Shown here in pieces: positions 1 through 9,871 of a stretch of DNA of 10,343 nucleotides (position 1 is the stretch's first letter; each line of letters begins with the position of its first letter). A model generated the notes under the pieces. That model did not search any database, was not told the origin of the DNA, and was given only the letters and a program-made list of their open reading frames with translations. Source of the stretch: Eimeria necatrix (lineage: Eukaryota; Apicomplexa; Conoidasida; Eucoccidiorida; Eimeriidae); the NCBI RefSeq assembly GCF_000499385.1, contig NW_013652011.1:1-10343 (forward strand), read 5' to 3'. The position numbers and the translations under genes are program-made.

Positions 1-879
1 CTTCCTGGTTCTATTTCGTTAGTGCTGACGGAGAATACTCCAAGGAAACCGTGACAGCTGATAGAAGCAAGACGTTTTTGGCGTGCCTTCGATACATGTA
101 AATTCTGCCGAAATATGAACTTTCCAAGTAAATGCCTCTCTTAGTGAGCAGCATTGCACTGCTGCACTTCTTATGCATGCGTGCATTTGGGGAATGCTCG
201 AAACTGAAAACCAATTTGAAAAGTAAACTACAGGTGCCACGTGTACTTCTTACTGTGTACTAAAATCAATTTATGGATGCTTCAACAAGTATTTAATCAG
301 CTATTAAAGCGCAGAACGCGAACGCTCTCATGCGTGTGACACACGCGAAATCAGACTGGAACAAATAAACGTATCCTTCCTAAAACTATAAAAAACATGG
401 TATTAAACAGTGTGTGATCTAGTAGATGATGCTAATGCTGCTGCGCAGCCACCATGGTCCCACCGGCATTACGCACCAGTGGAACGATTACGTTGAAAGC
501 ATAACGGTGAGCAGATGAATTTAGCGAACCGGCTGTGGTTCTACGTCTTAAGTACAAGTATGCAATAAAAACGGTTATGCCAAAAAGGACCTGAAAACGC
601 CTGGAAACAGGGGAATAAAAGCCTGAGCAAATGGCAATTGGTGCGGGCGAAAAGAAGGGAGAAGCATCAGTGAAATCCCGCATTAAGCAGTGCATCTTCC
701 TGATCCAGTTTTTTCCTTAAGGCTTAAAGCGTTTTCTGCAGCAAAAGCTGCTCGTTCGGTTGTACTCTCCAGAGTCACGACCCACACGAAGTTGCATGAT
801 GATGAAGGCTAGAATCTCCCGGTAGCTTACTACAATTCGGCAGTTTTCCAGAATCTCCGCATTGTGTAGCTCATAACGT
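1..879. other. Stretch with no supportable gene
   Basis: No open frame longer than about 87 codons lies here, and none of the translations resembles a family I recognise. The only structure seen is small. A 10-bp perfect palindrome (GCTGCGCAGC) lies at 440-449, and a GCAGCA/TGCTGC hairpin with a six-base loop lies near 150-170. The line at 601-660 is strongly purine-rich on the plus strand (45 of 60 bases). Several AATAAA strings occur on the plus strand (near 365, 564 and 615), but with no upstream gene to terminate they cannot be called poly(A) signals. Confidence 0.5.
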
Positions 880-1990
880 TGTATCTAGCAGCTCTTGCCG
901 TGCATTTCTCGGCATACAGCTACTACTGCCCCGGAGCTTCAGCTTCGCACATTTCCTTTACTGCTCTTCTGTTTGTCAGACGGCTTTTATTGGGAAGTGT
1001 TTCTTGCCATCGCTTCGAGACTGGGTTTCTAAGATGCTTCCAGATAACGGAAACAGGACGTTGTGTGCTCGTAAACTCTGGAGTGTGCTCCGAAACAGAA
1101 ATGTCCTAGGAGTTTCCGGGCTGTCCTCTACGCAAATGAGCGAGCACAGGGCACCAACCGAACGTCCTGAGAACCATCGAGCAAAGCTGCAAAGAGACTA
1201 GATAGAGAAGCAATTAAGAATTCATTGAGAGTAGGATCATACAGTTAGAGCGAGTGACCTGGTTCACCCAGTGAACAGGGTGACAACACAGGAGGCCTGG
1301 AAGTGGCGTGGCTCAAGCTTTTATCTGCATTGCAGCCGGATGTGTTTCGTGGATTTTCCGACAGTACCATTGAAGTGTGGTTCAGAGTCTTGGGCTTGAA
1401 CATAAATCCTATGCAGTTTGTACTTCCGAGTTGCTTGCTCTCGACGAATGTACTAGCCACTCGAGCTTTTCGCCGGCGGTGGCTACATTTTTTTGGTCAA
1501 ACTTTGAAGGTCTCTCGGCGTATGGAGGTCTCTAAAATGTGCTGGTGTTTGTTCGAAACATCCACGTCTTGCGCAAGTACGCGCTGCGCATATTTCGGTT
1601 AGCCCCATTGACCACAGTGTGCATGCCCGCAAGAGCTTCTTAAAGTGTGATTCTGCAGCTTTTCCTGGCAGGATTCATCTAATGATGAACTATCAGAAGC
1701 TGTAAGCTGTGTTTTGGTGTCTATTGCAGGACAGATTTTGACGTTCTTAACGGCGCTATAGACTCTTTGTGAATCCACTAGAGGTTCGGCTAGTAGTTCA
1801 CACGCTGGATCGTGTAATGCGTTCTCCTTCTGTAGCCTTGCAAATGTGCTTCAAGTAGCTGCATCAGAATGCAAAGACGATTGAATGTGTCACAAGCATG
1901 CTAACAATTCACCTCATGCTTTAATGGTAGTCATGTTCCTTTAGATTCGTGCAACGTGTTGTAAAATACCTCTCCCGTGCTATACTGAAA
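880..1990. other. T-rich compositional domain, no gene recognised
   Basis: The plus strand here is T-rich. Hand counts of six 60-base lines (901-1080 and 1381-1560) give A 70, C 83, G 86, T 121. The bias weakens around 1140-1260. The frames present (76, 65 and 99 codons on the plus strand, 71 on the minus) are short and unrecognised. T over A on one strand is common in introns and untranslated sequence read in that direction, so the block could lie inside a plus-strand transcript. That is inference. The hairpin at 1254-1284 interrupts it. Confidence 0.45.
1254..1284. repeat. Compact hairpin (14-position stem, 3-base loop)
   Basis: The left arm 1254-1267 and right arm 1271-1284 are nearly perfect reverse complements around the loop CCA (1268-1270). 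The inner six pairs (GTTCAC/GTGAAC) are perfect. Further out come one mismatch, a G-T wobble, three Watson-Crick pairs, a second mismatch and two more pairs. Pairing stops beyond 1254 and 1284. No T-run follows on either strand, so it does not look like a bacterial-type terminator. It may be the core of a decayed palindromic element or a structured RNA segment. Nothing nearby favours one of these. Confidence 0.6.
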
Positions 1991-2283
1991 AGTAGGTTGG
2001 CGCTATTCATTTTTGTCGGGAGCAAAAACAACACCAGTGACGCATGTCAGACATGCAAAAATGATGTATTAAAGAAGCCGCACATATAATGAAAAACAGA
2101 TAAGAAAACCGATTCAGCGAGGCTGGCAAAGCGGGCGATCAGACAAGTGGGCGATACGGCTTGAGAAGATTCCATCCGCAGAATTTTCCCGCTACTTTAT
2201 ACCTAGAAACAGAACAGGCAGGCACTTAGAGCTGCATGTGTTCTATTTTCATTACCGCTGTAAATTATTCCAAACTACAAAAA
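1991..2283. other. Transition from T-rich to A-rich plus strand, no gene
   Basis: Plus-strand composition flips in this stretch. The line 2041-2100 contains A 28, C 10, G 11, T 11, against T-rich lines upstream of 1980. No frame of interest lies here and no promoter or terminator signal could be recognised. Confidence 0.35.
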
Positions 2284-2329
2284 TATTGCCGTCCTGCCTT
2301 GAATTGCTATTCAAGGCAGGGCGACAAAA
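2284..2329. repeat. Imperfect palindrome / hairpin with 4-base loop
   Basis: A perfect 12-bp inverted repeat (CCTGCCTTGAAT at 2293-2304, ATTCAAGGCAGG at 2309-2320) surrounds the loop TGCT. It extends outward to 2284 and 2329. Over 21 stem positions there are 18 Watson-Crick pairs, one G-T wobble and two mismatches. A further copy of the right-arm core (TCAAGGCAG) lies at 2335-2343, 24 bp downstream of the first, so the left arm has two possible partners. Because it is a palindrome, both strands translate through it to a similar string (C-R-P-A-L-N ... S-R-Q), a by-product of symmetry and not evidence of coding. It resembles the tip of a fold-back element, but no longer terminal inverted repeats or target-site duplication were found. 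Confidence 0.75.
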
Positions 2330-2720
2330 CTTCGTCAAGGCAGCACGAGTACTGGCAATGCGGCAACGCCAACTACGACGCACTTCATACACAGAAACAC
2401 CGGATAAATAAAAAATAATTCCACGGGAAAGAATGCCAGCAACTACAAAACAATCGCAAAGCCAGTCCTGTTTTTCGGCAAAAGACGGGCATGACCGTTG
2501 CATTCTTGCACACAGCAGAAAAAACTGATAGCCAACGCCTGACGCGATTCTCCAGCAAGGAAAACACCTCTGACGAACTAAATTTAAATCAATTTCGTCG
2601 CACAGTGTTCCAGTATTACTTTTTTTCCTATCGAATTTTGGCTGTGATGTAAGAGTTAATGAAGAGTGCAATATGACCCCGACATAAACCTGCTCGTGGA
2701 TGCGCTGCAGTTTGCACTAA
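2330..2720. other. Stretch with no supportable gene
   Basis: A minus-strand frame of 139 codons (2252-2671) crosses this stretch and the palindrome. Its length matches the chance expectation for the window. Its translation is rich in Cys, Trp, Phe and Arg without any motif I recognise. The rest is A-rich plus-strand sequence with two short T-runs near 2620-2630. Confidence 0.4.
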
Positions 2721-2771
2721 ACTGAAAACAACAGTATCTAACAATCAAATCATACTGAAAACCAACAGTAT
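2721..2771 (+). repeat. Short direct repeat, 33-nt spacing
   Basis: ACTGAAAACAACAGTAT (2721-2737) recurs at 2754-2771 with a single inserted C, starting 33 bases later. The 16 bases between the copies are not repeated. It could be two units of a decayed minisatellite or a small local duplication. The 12-base core ACTGAAAACCAA also occurs once near 203, which may be coincidence. Confidence 0.6.
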
Positions 2772-3248
2772 TCAGCTTGCCTCACATCACCAAGCCATTT
2801 GGCCGAATATTCAGGTGAGTAGACGACCCATTTGATTTTTCTAACTCACAGGAACAGCGACACAGACGCACGATTTTTCTTTTGTTGCATCAATGGCAAA
2901 CTCATCCAGGATTCCTCTGAGCCCGGCACAGGCCGGCGGCATCGAAACGTACGTTTAGAGGCAAAATTACTTACAAATCATTTTAATGCACCCAATGCTG
3001 TGCTAAAAAGATCACCTGAAACACCGCATGTTTCTCATCAGCCATGGCCCACAATGCATGCGCTTTTGAGTAAAGTAGGACCCTTATTTTGTAGGAGCAA
3101 AATCCTTGACGGGTGGACAAAACAACTGCAAAAACATACAACTGTTCAAAATTCACTTCCGGCGAAGCAAATTGGGCTCTCAATGTCGAAATCCGCTTGT
3201 GCAGGAGCAAAATATGGACAGAAGTACAAGACCAGCAAAACAATTTAG
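2759..3248 (+). CDS. Weak candidate: spliced open frame of unknown function
   Basis: If the intron-like segment 2815-2851 is removed, the frame entering at 2759 (just after TGA at 2756-2758) joins in phase to a frame running to TAG at 3246-3248. This gives 150 codons without a stop. There is no ATG in the upstream part, so it would have to be an internal or terminal exon or start further upstream. The first in-frame ATG lies near 3053. The product would be rich in Lys, Ser, His and Asn, with no signal peptide, membrane segment or recognised domain. It contains a Cys pair (F-F-F-C-C) shortly after the junction and a basic G-R-R-H-R run. The A- and C-rich strand inflates the chance of long frames here. 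I do not recognise the protein, and it is quite possibly not real. Confidence 0.12.
2815..2851 (+). other. Candidate 37-nt intron
   Basis: CAG|GTGAGT at 2812-2820 is a full-consensus 5' splice site. Thirty-seven bases later comes a pyrimidine-rich tract, a CTAAC branch-point-like motif (2841-2845) and TCACAG ending at 2851. Removing 37 bases (not a multiple of three) joins two open frames in phase. Unspliced, the upstream frame hits TGA immediately at the junction and the downstream frame is closed by TAG at 2820-2822. The branch A would lie only 7 bases from the AG, shorter than usual in animals. The donor might instead serve a longer intron, or none. This is a sequence-pattern call only. 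Confidence 0.2.
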
Positions 3249-5169
3249 CGTTCATATGTTTCACGTCCTATAGAAACAAAATGCTGCGCTGAACCACAAT
3301 ATCCACAATGCACGCGCACTGCTAAACTATAGCTCACGTTTGTAGTTAGAAATGCAACGTAGCGACGAAAGCCAATTGCCCACCTAAACAGGGGGAACAA
3401 AACGCACCGGAATCTTGGACAAACGCTCATTTCATGCGCAAGCGCCTAGATCTGCATAGCAGCGAGAACTCCATTCAACCACATTTGTCATTAAATAATA
3501 TGTGCCTTGGGCACAAAGTAGCGGTTTGTGGGACTTCGGCACGAGCCAAACCTTCACGATGCCTTGCAAAACTTGATCTAGCGATGCACCCAATTCATCG
3601 GGAGATCCTAGGCACTCACAGCCTGTTGAAGACCGAGTAATAAGTTTCGTCAACGACGTAATCATTTGAGTATAATGTGTAGCTCCTGCCACAATGCCAA
3701 TATAGGTATATTCCCCCTAAAATACTGCGAATCTCCACTCCGTCTTTGCAAACATATAAACACACGAAGCCGGCGGAAATGTGGCATCAATACATAGGTT
3801 TGCAGACCCAGGTACTTCACGCCTCTCTCGTCTGCACGTTAGGAGAGTACGCCACGTACTACAATTCAACACAATCACAGATCAACTAGTATACAGGCAT
3901 GCAAGAGCAGAATTACCTGGGGAAATTGCCAAATATGCGCATTCCTCCATTGTGTTCATCCGTACAACTTAGTGAAGAAAACATGCACGATAATCACGTT
4001 CGTATCGGGAACTTCAGTGCGCAGCTTCTTAAAGGGTCCATATCGCACATGCAGAGGCGCACATTTGAGCGTTCAAGCTAAACGCGTTGTCAAGGCAAAA
4101 CAAGCAGCACGTACGTAGCAGTTGACGTGAACCGCGAACGTTCTACCTTTTTGCCTTTTCGTCGTGTACAGATAAGTGCAGTTGCTTCTTGGGCTTAATT
4201 GTCCCGTCAGTGAGAAAACGAAGCTCAAGACGCCGTTGCAGCTACCTGTACGATACAGAGCCTTCTTTGCAACTGATTGCGTCGGACGAGATACCCCCTA
4301 TAAAGTGCCCAGCAGACACCAAGCGAGCTATGTCGTCGACGATGACTAATTGACGTGAATGAAGAAAGTATAGTTTATCCACTGAAAACAGCACATCTTC
4401 AGGAAGGTCCACAGATAGTGATAAATACGTGCAATAAATCACCTGTGAACTTCACTATGCTGCGCCGGATTTGCCAATTCGACCAAAGCGACATGGACTC
4501 CTGAAAAAGCCTGAAGTGAAGGAAGGTATTTCGATGAAATTCCTACGTTCTGCAAGTTCCAAGTGCAGTGAAAAGAGGGGTTCTGTACAACGGATGTTAC
4601 TAATGACTCAAGTATTAAAGTTGGATTCACTAGGTCCATGGCTTGCGATGAGTGCCATAACGCTGTTACGCGAATATATCCACTTTTTGCATTATCCATA
4701 AGTACAAGAAGTGTCCAACGCGAACGCACAAACACAAACACATAAGAATACACGAACAATACTTCAAGACTATTGGAGTTATCATTTAACGGCGGTGCAG
4801 AAAAGAGCACTCCCTAATACGATGCAGACCGCCGGTTGAGCTGCGTGACAAGCATTGCAGCGCAACCCATCTGCTGTTGACAAAACAAGAGAAACATCAA
4901 ATAATTATTGGTTTTGTCTCGCAAAGATGTGAAAAACGCGAGTACGCATACACACAACACGGGCTGAAAAACGTGCAGAGGAAACAACGCCACTCCGTGC
5001 GATTTGCAGCCAAAACGTCGGTCATGTCAATGATTCCTACAAACGGAATTTTGTCTCCAACTACAGTTGACGAACTTGCACGCGCCTCGGTTCTACAGCA
5101 GACTTGCCTAGCACTTCAGCAATAAATTGACACGCAGCTGCAATCTGGTACATGCTACTGCGACACAGC
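3249..5169. other. Long stretch with no supportable gene
   Basis: Composition favours A and C on the plus strand in parts (line 3841-3900: A 24, C 15, G 10, T 11) and is close to balanced elsewhere. Several minus-strand frames of 60-123 codons exist, notably 3432-3692, 4242-4442 and 4439-4810. The last two abut in different frames at a GTTCACAG|GTGATT string that resembles a splice site but cannot be joined in phase to the obvious acceptor (TGCTGTTTTCAG near 4380). No translation is recognisable. No RNA gene or element was seen. Confidence 0.4.
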
Positions 5170-5574
5170 TCAAGAGTCAAGCAAAGTCATACTATTTCCT
5201 ACTATTTCATTGACAAGCACAACCATACAAATCGAACGACAAGCGATCCTGAACGTTCCTGTAGACTTAGCATATGTGCTGTGTAATGAACCGGGAAAGT
5301 GCCGCTGAAAGTGTTGCCAGGTGGTTTTATCCAGTAACAGACGATTCATCAATTCCACTGGACCAGAAGCTGCCGCTATCTGCGTGTAGGACATTCCACA
5401 AAACGCTTCTGCTTCTTTACTGTACAAAACAACAATAGACGCTAAAATATCCTCACTTCGCTGCGATGAGGAAGAATGTAAAGAGTATACCTCACTTTCT
5501 GATGAAGCAGCACGACGTTTCATTCTACAAAGCTTTCGGCATTTTCCCTTACGCTGGTGACAGCTCAGTAGCAG
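5170..5574 (-). CDS. Weak candidate exon: Ser-rich frame with basic start
   Basis: The frame is open from 5574 (after TAG at 5577-5575) to TGA at 5172-5170, giving 134 codons. The first ATG is at 5523, which would give 117 residues. The open part before the ATG reads into a cluster of Lys, Arg and Cys (K-G-K-C-R-K-L-C-R-M-K-R-R) resembling a nuclear localisation signal. A Ser/Glu-rich low-complexity stretch follows at about residues 6-24 after the ATG, then a mixed segment with a plausible hydrophobic pattern. CAATAG just before 5574 could act as a 3' splice site, making this a terminal exon, though its pyrimidine tract is poor. No AATAAA is seen in the next 60 bases on this strand. The length is within chance expectation and no family is recognised. 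Confidence 0.13.
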   Translation of the reverse strand: MLLSCHQRKGKCRKLCRMKRRAASSESEVYSLHSSSSQRSEDILASIVVLYSKEAEAFCGMSYTQIAAASGPVELMNRLLLDKTTWQHFQRHFPGSLHSTYAKSTGTFRIACRSICMVVLVNEIVGNSMTLLDS

Positions 5575-7061
5575 CTATTGGAGCTGTGACGACCCGCGAG
5601 CGTCCAGCAATCGTGTCTTAGTGGAGTTTGGAGAATAAATCGTGAACGCAACAGCGCAATGACACAATTACCTAGACTTGAGGACGCATAGCTTTTTTGT
5701 ACTTCCGGCATGGCAAGCTTCACTGGATAAGGCAGTTAGTGATGCATACACGCAGGGAGTAAATAACTTCAAAAGCCATATAAAGGGAAGAATAAATAAC
5801 CGCTGCGGTGCTTCTTTCCGAGCATTGAAGGCAATGTAACACACCCTATCAACTGAGAAAGCGCCGATTTGATTTTGATCTTTTGTACCTACCCAACCTG
5901 GTTTCCAACCCTCAATGCACCGCTGAGCTGCAACCACATCAGCTATCCGTGTGCAAGCTACATCTTGAGGCATGCTTCCATGCAAATAGCTGCTGATAAG
6001 CGATAACAGCGCTATCTATTGACATTACCCACGCAACGGAAAAATTGCGCTGCGAAAGTTACGGCACCAAATATCGAACAAGTGCTAGGCATTTTCCATC
6101 CAAAACTGACAAGGGAAAAGCAGCCCACTTACAAAAATGCACTTGAACGGCACTCACTAACATTAATGACCACCAGCAGACGGCTTGCTTCGCAGACATA
6201 ATCTGCTAGATTTCTTTGCGTTCACCCTGCTGCTGTACCAAGGGCAGTATCATTGTCACTGCCAAAGGTAAACACGTTCTTAGACCTTGGATATCATGGT
6301 TTGTTTGCAATGTATACACATGAGAGAGTCAACCAATCACAATGCCGGTAGCTAGAATTATTCGTAAATGTTCTATTAACATTGGCAGCTCCCAAACAAA
6401 AATTTGGGCCAAATGGAGCTTGGCACCGTTACATCAAACAGGCCATAATTTAGAAAAGATTGGTCACCTTCCTGTGCAGCAGAGTATGGGCTTCAACACT
6501 ACATCGGTTCCTACGCTGCTGCAGGTTTTTCAATTGTCATATGCCAGCACGAAGTGGCAAGAGTGCGAAAACCTCTAGGCCTCGTTGTAGTTTCGCTGTA
6601 CATATTGTGCACACGGCAACGCATGCCGCCGTATTCAAATGCAAGGCATTTCGCCATACAAAGCCAATACGCAGATTCAATGAACAATACGGTTTCAAAA
6701 ATGAGCAAAAACAGCAGCCAAAGCACCGGTCAATCCAAATTAGCGACACAGCATTTCTTCGTCAATGGTAATGCTTATTGCTAACTTCATTTTTGTTAGT
6801 GGCTGCACGCCAAGCGGCGTCTGGAAAGGGTCCAAAAAATACACTGTGCAGATCCAACAAGTCTCCAGACCCACCAACACTACACGTGGCTGTACCGGAA
6901 AGCCAAAACAGTGGCACATGTCCGGGAAAAAATCATTCAGGTTAAGCAAATCCAAAAGTGCATTCGCAGCCAAATCAAAGTATCAACATCACTGAACATC
7001 ATTCTGAGCCACTGAATTGCTGGCAGCATAGCGACGTCACAGAATCCATGTGCCAAGCTAG
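5575..7061. other. Stretch with no supportable gene
   Basis: Open frames here reach 105 codons (minus, 5668-5985) and 103 codons (plus, 6460-6771), within chance expectation. Around 6510-6780 several frames on both strands overlap, as expected from a stop-poor A-rich tract, not from genes. The line 6661-6720 is extreme (A 28, C 13, G 10, T 9). No repeat longer than about 10 bases, no RNA gene and no mobile-element protein was recognised. Confidence 0.4.
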
Positions 7062-7118
7062 AAATTCTTTTTCCTCATGAGGCTGTGATCCTTCCTAAAT
7101 TTTTTAGAAAGAATTTAG
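7062..7118. repeat. Nested small palindromes
   Basis: AAATTCTTT (7062-7070) and AAAGAATTT (7108-7116) are a perfect 9-bp inverted repeat. Between them lies the 10-bp palindrome CCTCATGAGG (7073-7082). A second pair, CTAAATT (7095-7101) and AATTTAG (7112-7118), competes for the right arm. The cluster could fold into a branched structure. The sequence is A+T-rich, so part of this symmetry may be chance. Confidence 0.4.
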
Positions 7119-8612
7119 AGCTTCCTAGCTAACCTACAGGGTTCGCCGCGGCAGTATAGCATGCATTCTTGGCTTTTGCAGTGTGCATAGAAATGACGCA
7201 ACGTCTTTGAAGGCCCGAAGCGCGAAGGCACTGCACTGAAGGAACTAACCACAGGCATTTCAGCGTATTTTCATTTATTCAGGTAGGCTAAGAGCCGCCG
7301 GGTAGCTGCTTTAGTAACGCGCGCAATGCCAAGAACAGGAAAGCTGCCTGCAGTTTGCGTTCAGACAAGTCATGATTCTCAAATGGCAATTGAGCTGAAA
7401 CGGGGGGGAAGCAGCTGCTAGGCACAATTGCATAAACACAAGGCCGTAATTTGTGAGTCTACGTTTGGCAACAAAGAAAATATTGCAACCATGATTGCGT
7501 ATAAAGCCTTGCGTTCAACTAATGTTACCTTTCAATGATTGCGCCACAGGTGTGGTTAGATATTATATGGACTTCGTTTGATATATTTGAATATGCCATT
7601 GTCTACACCCTAGTGCCACATTAACTGCCGGTTGTGTTCTGCATGAACACAGTTATACCGAGAAACTTCACGAAAAGACAAATGCTGCGACGCGCGCTTT
7701 AACTCCTCCACAGGCTAACTACACTTGGAGCAATCTCAAATAATTAACAAACCGTGTACGTTCCTTGCACACTACAGCACACATCCAATCCTGCATTTTG
7801 CACTGGGTGCAACATAGGGAGTGCGAACACCAAGGCCACGCACCGTCTGACGAACGGATTGTGCGCCTCGAGAAAGCCTCCCTGTATTCACGAACATTTA
7901 TCAAAAATGCTATCCGATACGAAGAATACATCAATTAGGCTGCTCGCTAGGTTAGCACAATAGAACTACCGCAAAAAAAGCAGTAGCACATCGCAGAATT
8001 CCAAAGAGACATCTTCGGCAAACTCTCAACAGCGATCATTCCAAGAACTATTCCTGAGTGATTGCATCTTCGACAGCGTACTTTCTAGTTCGCCATTTCA
8101 ACTTCGCAGCAATCATATTGCAAAATGTGAGCTGAAAAACGTCGATGTGTTTGCGGCCCCATTGTCCCGTTGTATTTCGCGCGAAAGAAACCCGCGCCCA
8201 CACATGCAGGCTGCACAGCAACAATGCAGCATATTTCACTGGCTTACGTTCTGCTCCCTTGCAGAAAAGGATGTGCATAAACGTAAGTCAACAAGCCTTA
8301 GAGCCGGGATCGCCACCGCATTGCTTTCCAAGAACCAGAATAGAGAAATGTAGCGCAATATCCCTGATTCGTGTGAGAAAAGAGCGCCTAGCCTTCATGC
8401 AACGCTTACGATGCCACACACTGGAATCCAGCCACCACTATACACTTCGACAAGATACAATTTTCAAGTGGTAGCGATTTGGTACCCGAGTGCCAGAATT
8501 AGTTTGAACGTTTATTTGTAGCATCGTCAATATGTGAGTTGAATGAGCATCGAAGCAAGGTGTAAAGTGGAATCAGGATAGCCCTTACTCGCTGATACCT
8601 CCCACGTGCTAA
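7119..8612. other. Stretch with no supportable gene
   Basis: The longest frame is 109 codons (plus, 8145-8474), overlapped by a 76-codon minus frame. Neither is recognisable. Minor structure includes a G7 run at 7402-7408 and a TGTGTTC/GAACACA stem with a five-base loop at 7633-7651. GTAAGT near 8283 resembles a plus-strand donor, but no convincing exon ends there. Nothing else was identified. Confidence 0.4.
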
Positions 8613-8650
8613 CATATATATATATATATATATATGAATATAGTATATAT
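8613..8650. repeat. (AT)11 microsatellite with imperfect extension
   Basis: Twenty-two bases of pure AT dinucleotide (8614-8635) lie inside a 24-bp perfect palindrome bounded by C and G (8613-8636). A few bases later a second AT-rich run ends at 8650. It is a simple sequence repeat, probably length-variable. Its TATA-like content is not evidence of a promoter without a downstream gene. Confidence 0.9.
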
Positions 8651-9776
8651 GGGCCAGGTGTAAAATACTCATACACAACTGCCTGCTCCCTGAAAAGTTG
8701 GTTACCTTTCAGTATACTATTGGAGAATCATGGCACAGTGCACGTTAGCGTCTTCGCAAAACGACAAGTGCCGCGGTGCATGGCATGTGATCTTGGCAGG
8801 CTAGCTAAAGTTTTCATGAATATTGGCGCGGAACTGTCAGAACTAATACCCAACATTACATTCCCTACTGGTTGCGCGCAATGCGTCTAGCAGACTCGCG
8901 CCGACCTTCGAAAACGTGTCATCACATCCAGCATCACAACTGGCGACGATATTCAATCTGAACTGCACACGAAAAAAAACGTTAGAAAAAACATAAGTGC
9001 AGTAGACCGACAGCAAAACAACAGCAACGCCGAACGAAAACAGCATTTATGTCCAACAATGCCAAATAGGCATCCTCAACAGACTCTGAACAATGATGTC
9101 CCCCAAGACTATTCTGAGTTAGGAAATCGCTAATCAAATGGCTTCAAGCATGCTCATTCACCTTCACACGACGCATTTCCGCAGTTTCTGACAGGACGCG
9201 AATCGATGCAATTGCGCCCTCATTGCCCGATTTTGCAGTGCAAGCAATGAACCAGCACGCGCCTTGTACATACAGCGTGCGCCGTGACACCGCAGCCTAT
9301 TCCATTTGCTTCCAAGGAACACTACCCCTCCATGAAAAAACGTCAAAGCACAATGGGACTTCGCGTTGCAATGTGCGAGACAAAGAAAAATAGCACAATG
9401 CTTGCAACTATGGTGAAGTGCCATAAGTGAGTCGGCTGTTTAGCAACACCCTAAACTCTCAAACTGTGAACAAAACTTCACTTGCATTAACGCGATTCGA
9501 CTATAATATCAAAAAATCCCAGAACAGGTCTCTGCAGAGTGACAGAAATGGAAAGGCATACTTGCACAAGCAGAATACCAATACAATGCGCAAACCTACA
9601 AATAGCAAAAAACCAAAATGTAGGCCATACTCCTAATCATGCAACGAATAATGCACGCAAACAATGAGTTGTGCAAATACGAACAACATTTTGATGGCCA
9701 AAAAGTCTCCATGCACCAGCACCTACTCCCTGCAAAGCAAGTGCTTTCTGAGTCGGCCGCTGCGCTGCGCACGCGT
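8651..9776. other. Stretch with no supportable gene
   Basis: A 94-codon plus frame (8606-8890) begins inside the microsatellite, so its first residues are Tyr/Ile repeats. A 69-codon plus frame (9427-9636) is dominated by Asn, Lys, Ser and Thr, as expected from A-rich DNA (line 9541-9600: A 27, C 14, G 11, T 8). An A8 run lies at 8972-8979. No recognisable protein or RNA gene was seen. Confidence 0.4.
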
Positions 9777-9871
9777 TGCACACCCAACCATGTCACAGTC
9801 ATACCAAGACACTAATGCCACTCCGCATCAGGTGCAAACGAAACCATGCTGCAGTCATGCCAAGACGCCAA
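9777..9871 (+). repeat. Two-copy diverged direct repeat, 56-bp period
   Basis: Positions 9777-9815 align without gaps to 9833-9871. Thirty of 39 bases are identical, including ACCATG, CAGTCAT and CCAAGAC blocks. Six of the nine differences are transitions. The period is 56 bp. The downstream copy overlaps the left arm of the 60-bp inverted repeat, so three related copies exist: one diverged and direct, one direct, and one identical and inverted at the window end. A plus-strand frame (9664-9960, 98 codons) runs through both direct copies but shows no protein-level repeat preservation. Confidence 0.7.

Noticed and set aside
1548..1566. GTTCGAA string resembling a tRNA T-loop
   Set aside because: It sits in a small palindrome (TGTTT/AAACA) with no acceptor stem, D-arm or A-box at the right distance.
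2252..2671. Longest single open frame, minus strand, 139 codons
   Set aside because: Its length matches the random expectation. It runs through the palindrome at 2284-2329, and no motif or family is recognisable.
3049..3317. Short dispersed matches: CCACAATGCATGCGC-like at 3049 and 3303, AGGAGCAAAAT at 3093 and 3203
   Set aside because: The two matches have different spacings (254 and 110 bp), so they do not define one duplicated unit. Their lengths are marginal.
3432..3692. Minus-strand frame with an internal GTGAGT donor-like site near 3616
   Set aside because: A single splice-like hexamer in an unrecognised 86-codon frame is expected by chance. No matching acceptor could be tied to it in phase.
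4242..4810. Two adjoining minus-strand frames (123 and 66 codons) meeting at a splice-like GTTCACAG|GTGATT
   Set aside because: The donor phase does not fit the nearest good acceptor (TGCTGTTTTCAG). Joining them there brings in a stop almost at once. Neither translation is recognisable.
5668..5985. Minus-strand 105-codon frame with a hydrophobic middle
   Set aside because: The hydrophobic run is short and mixed, and no family is recognised. The length is below the chance maximum.
6460..6784. Overlapping frames on both strands, up to 103 codons
   Set aside because: Both strands being open together points to stop-poor composition. No motif was seen.
8606..8650. TATA-like sequence as a promoter
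   Set aside because: It is a pure AT microsatellite with no supported gene downstream on either strand.
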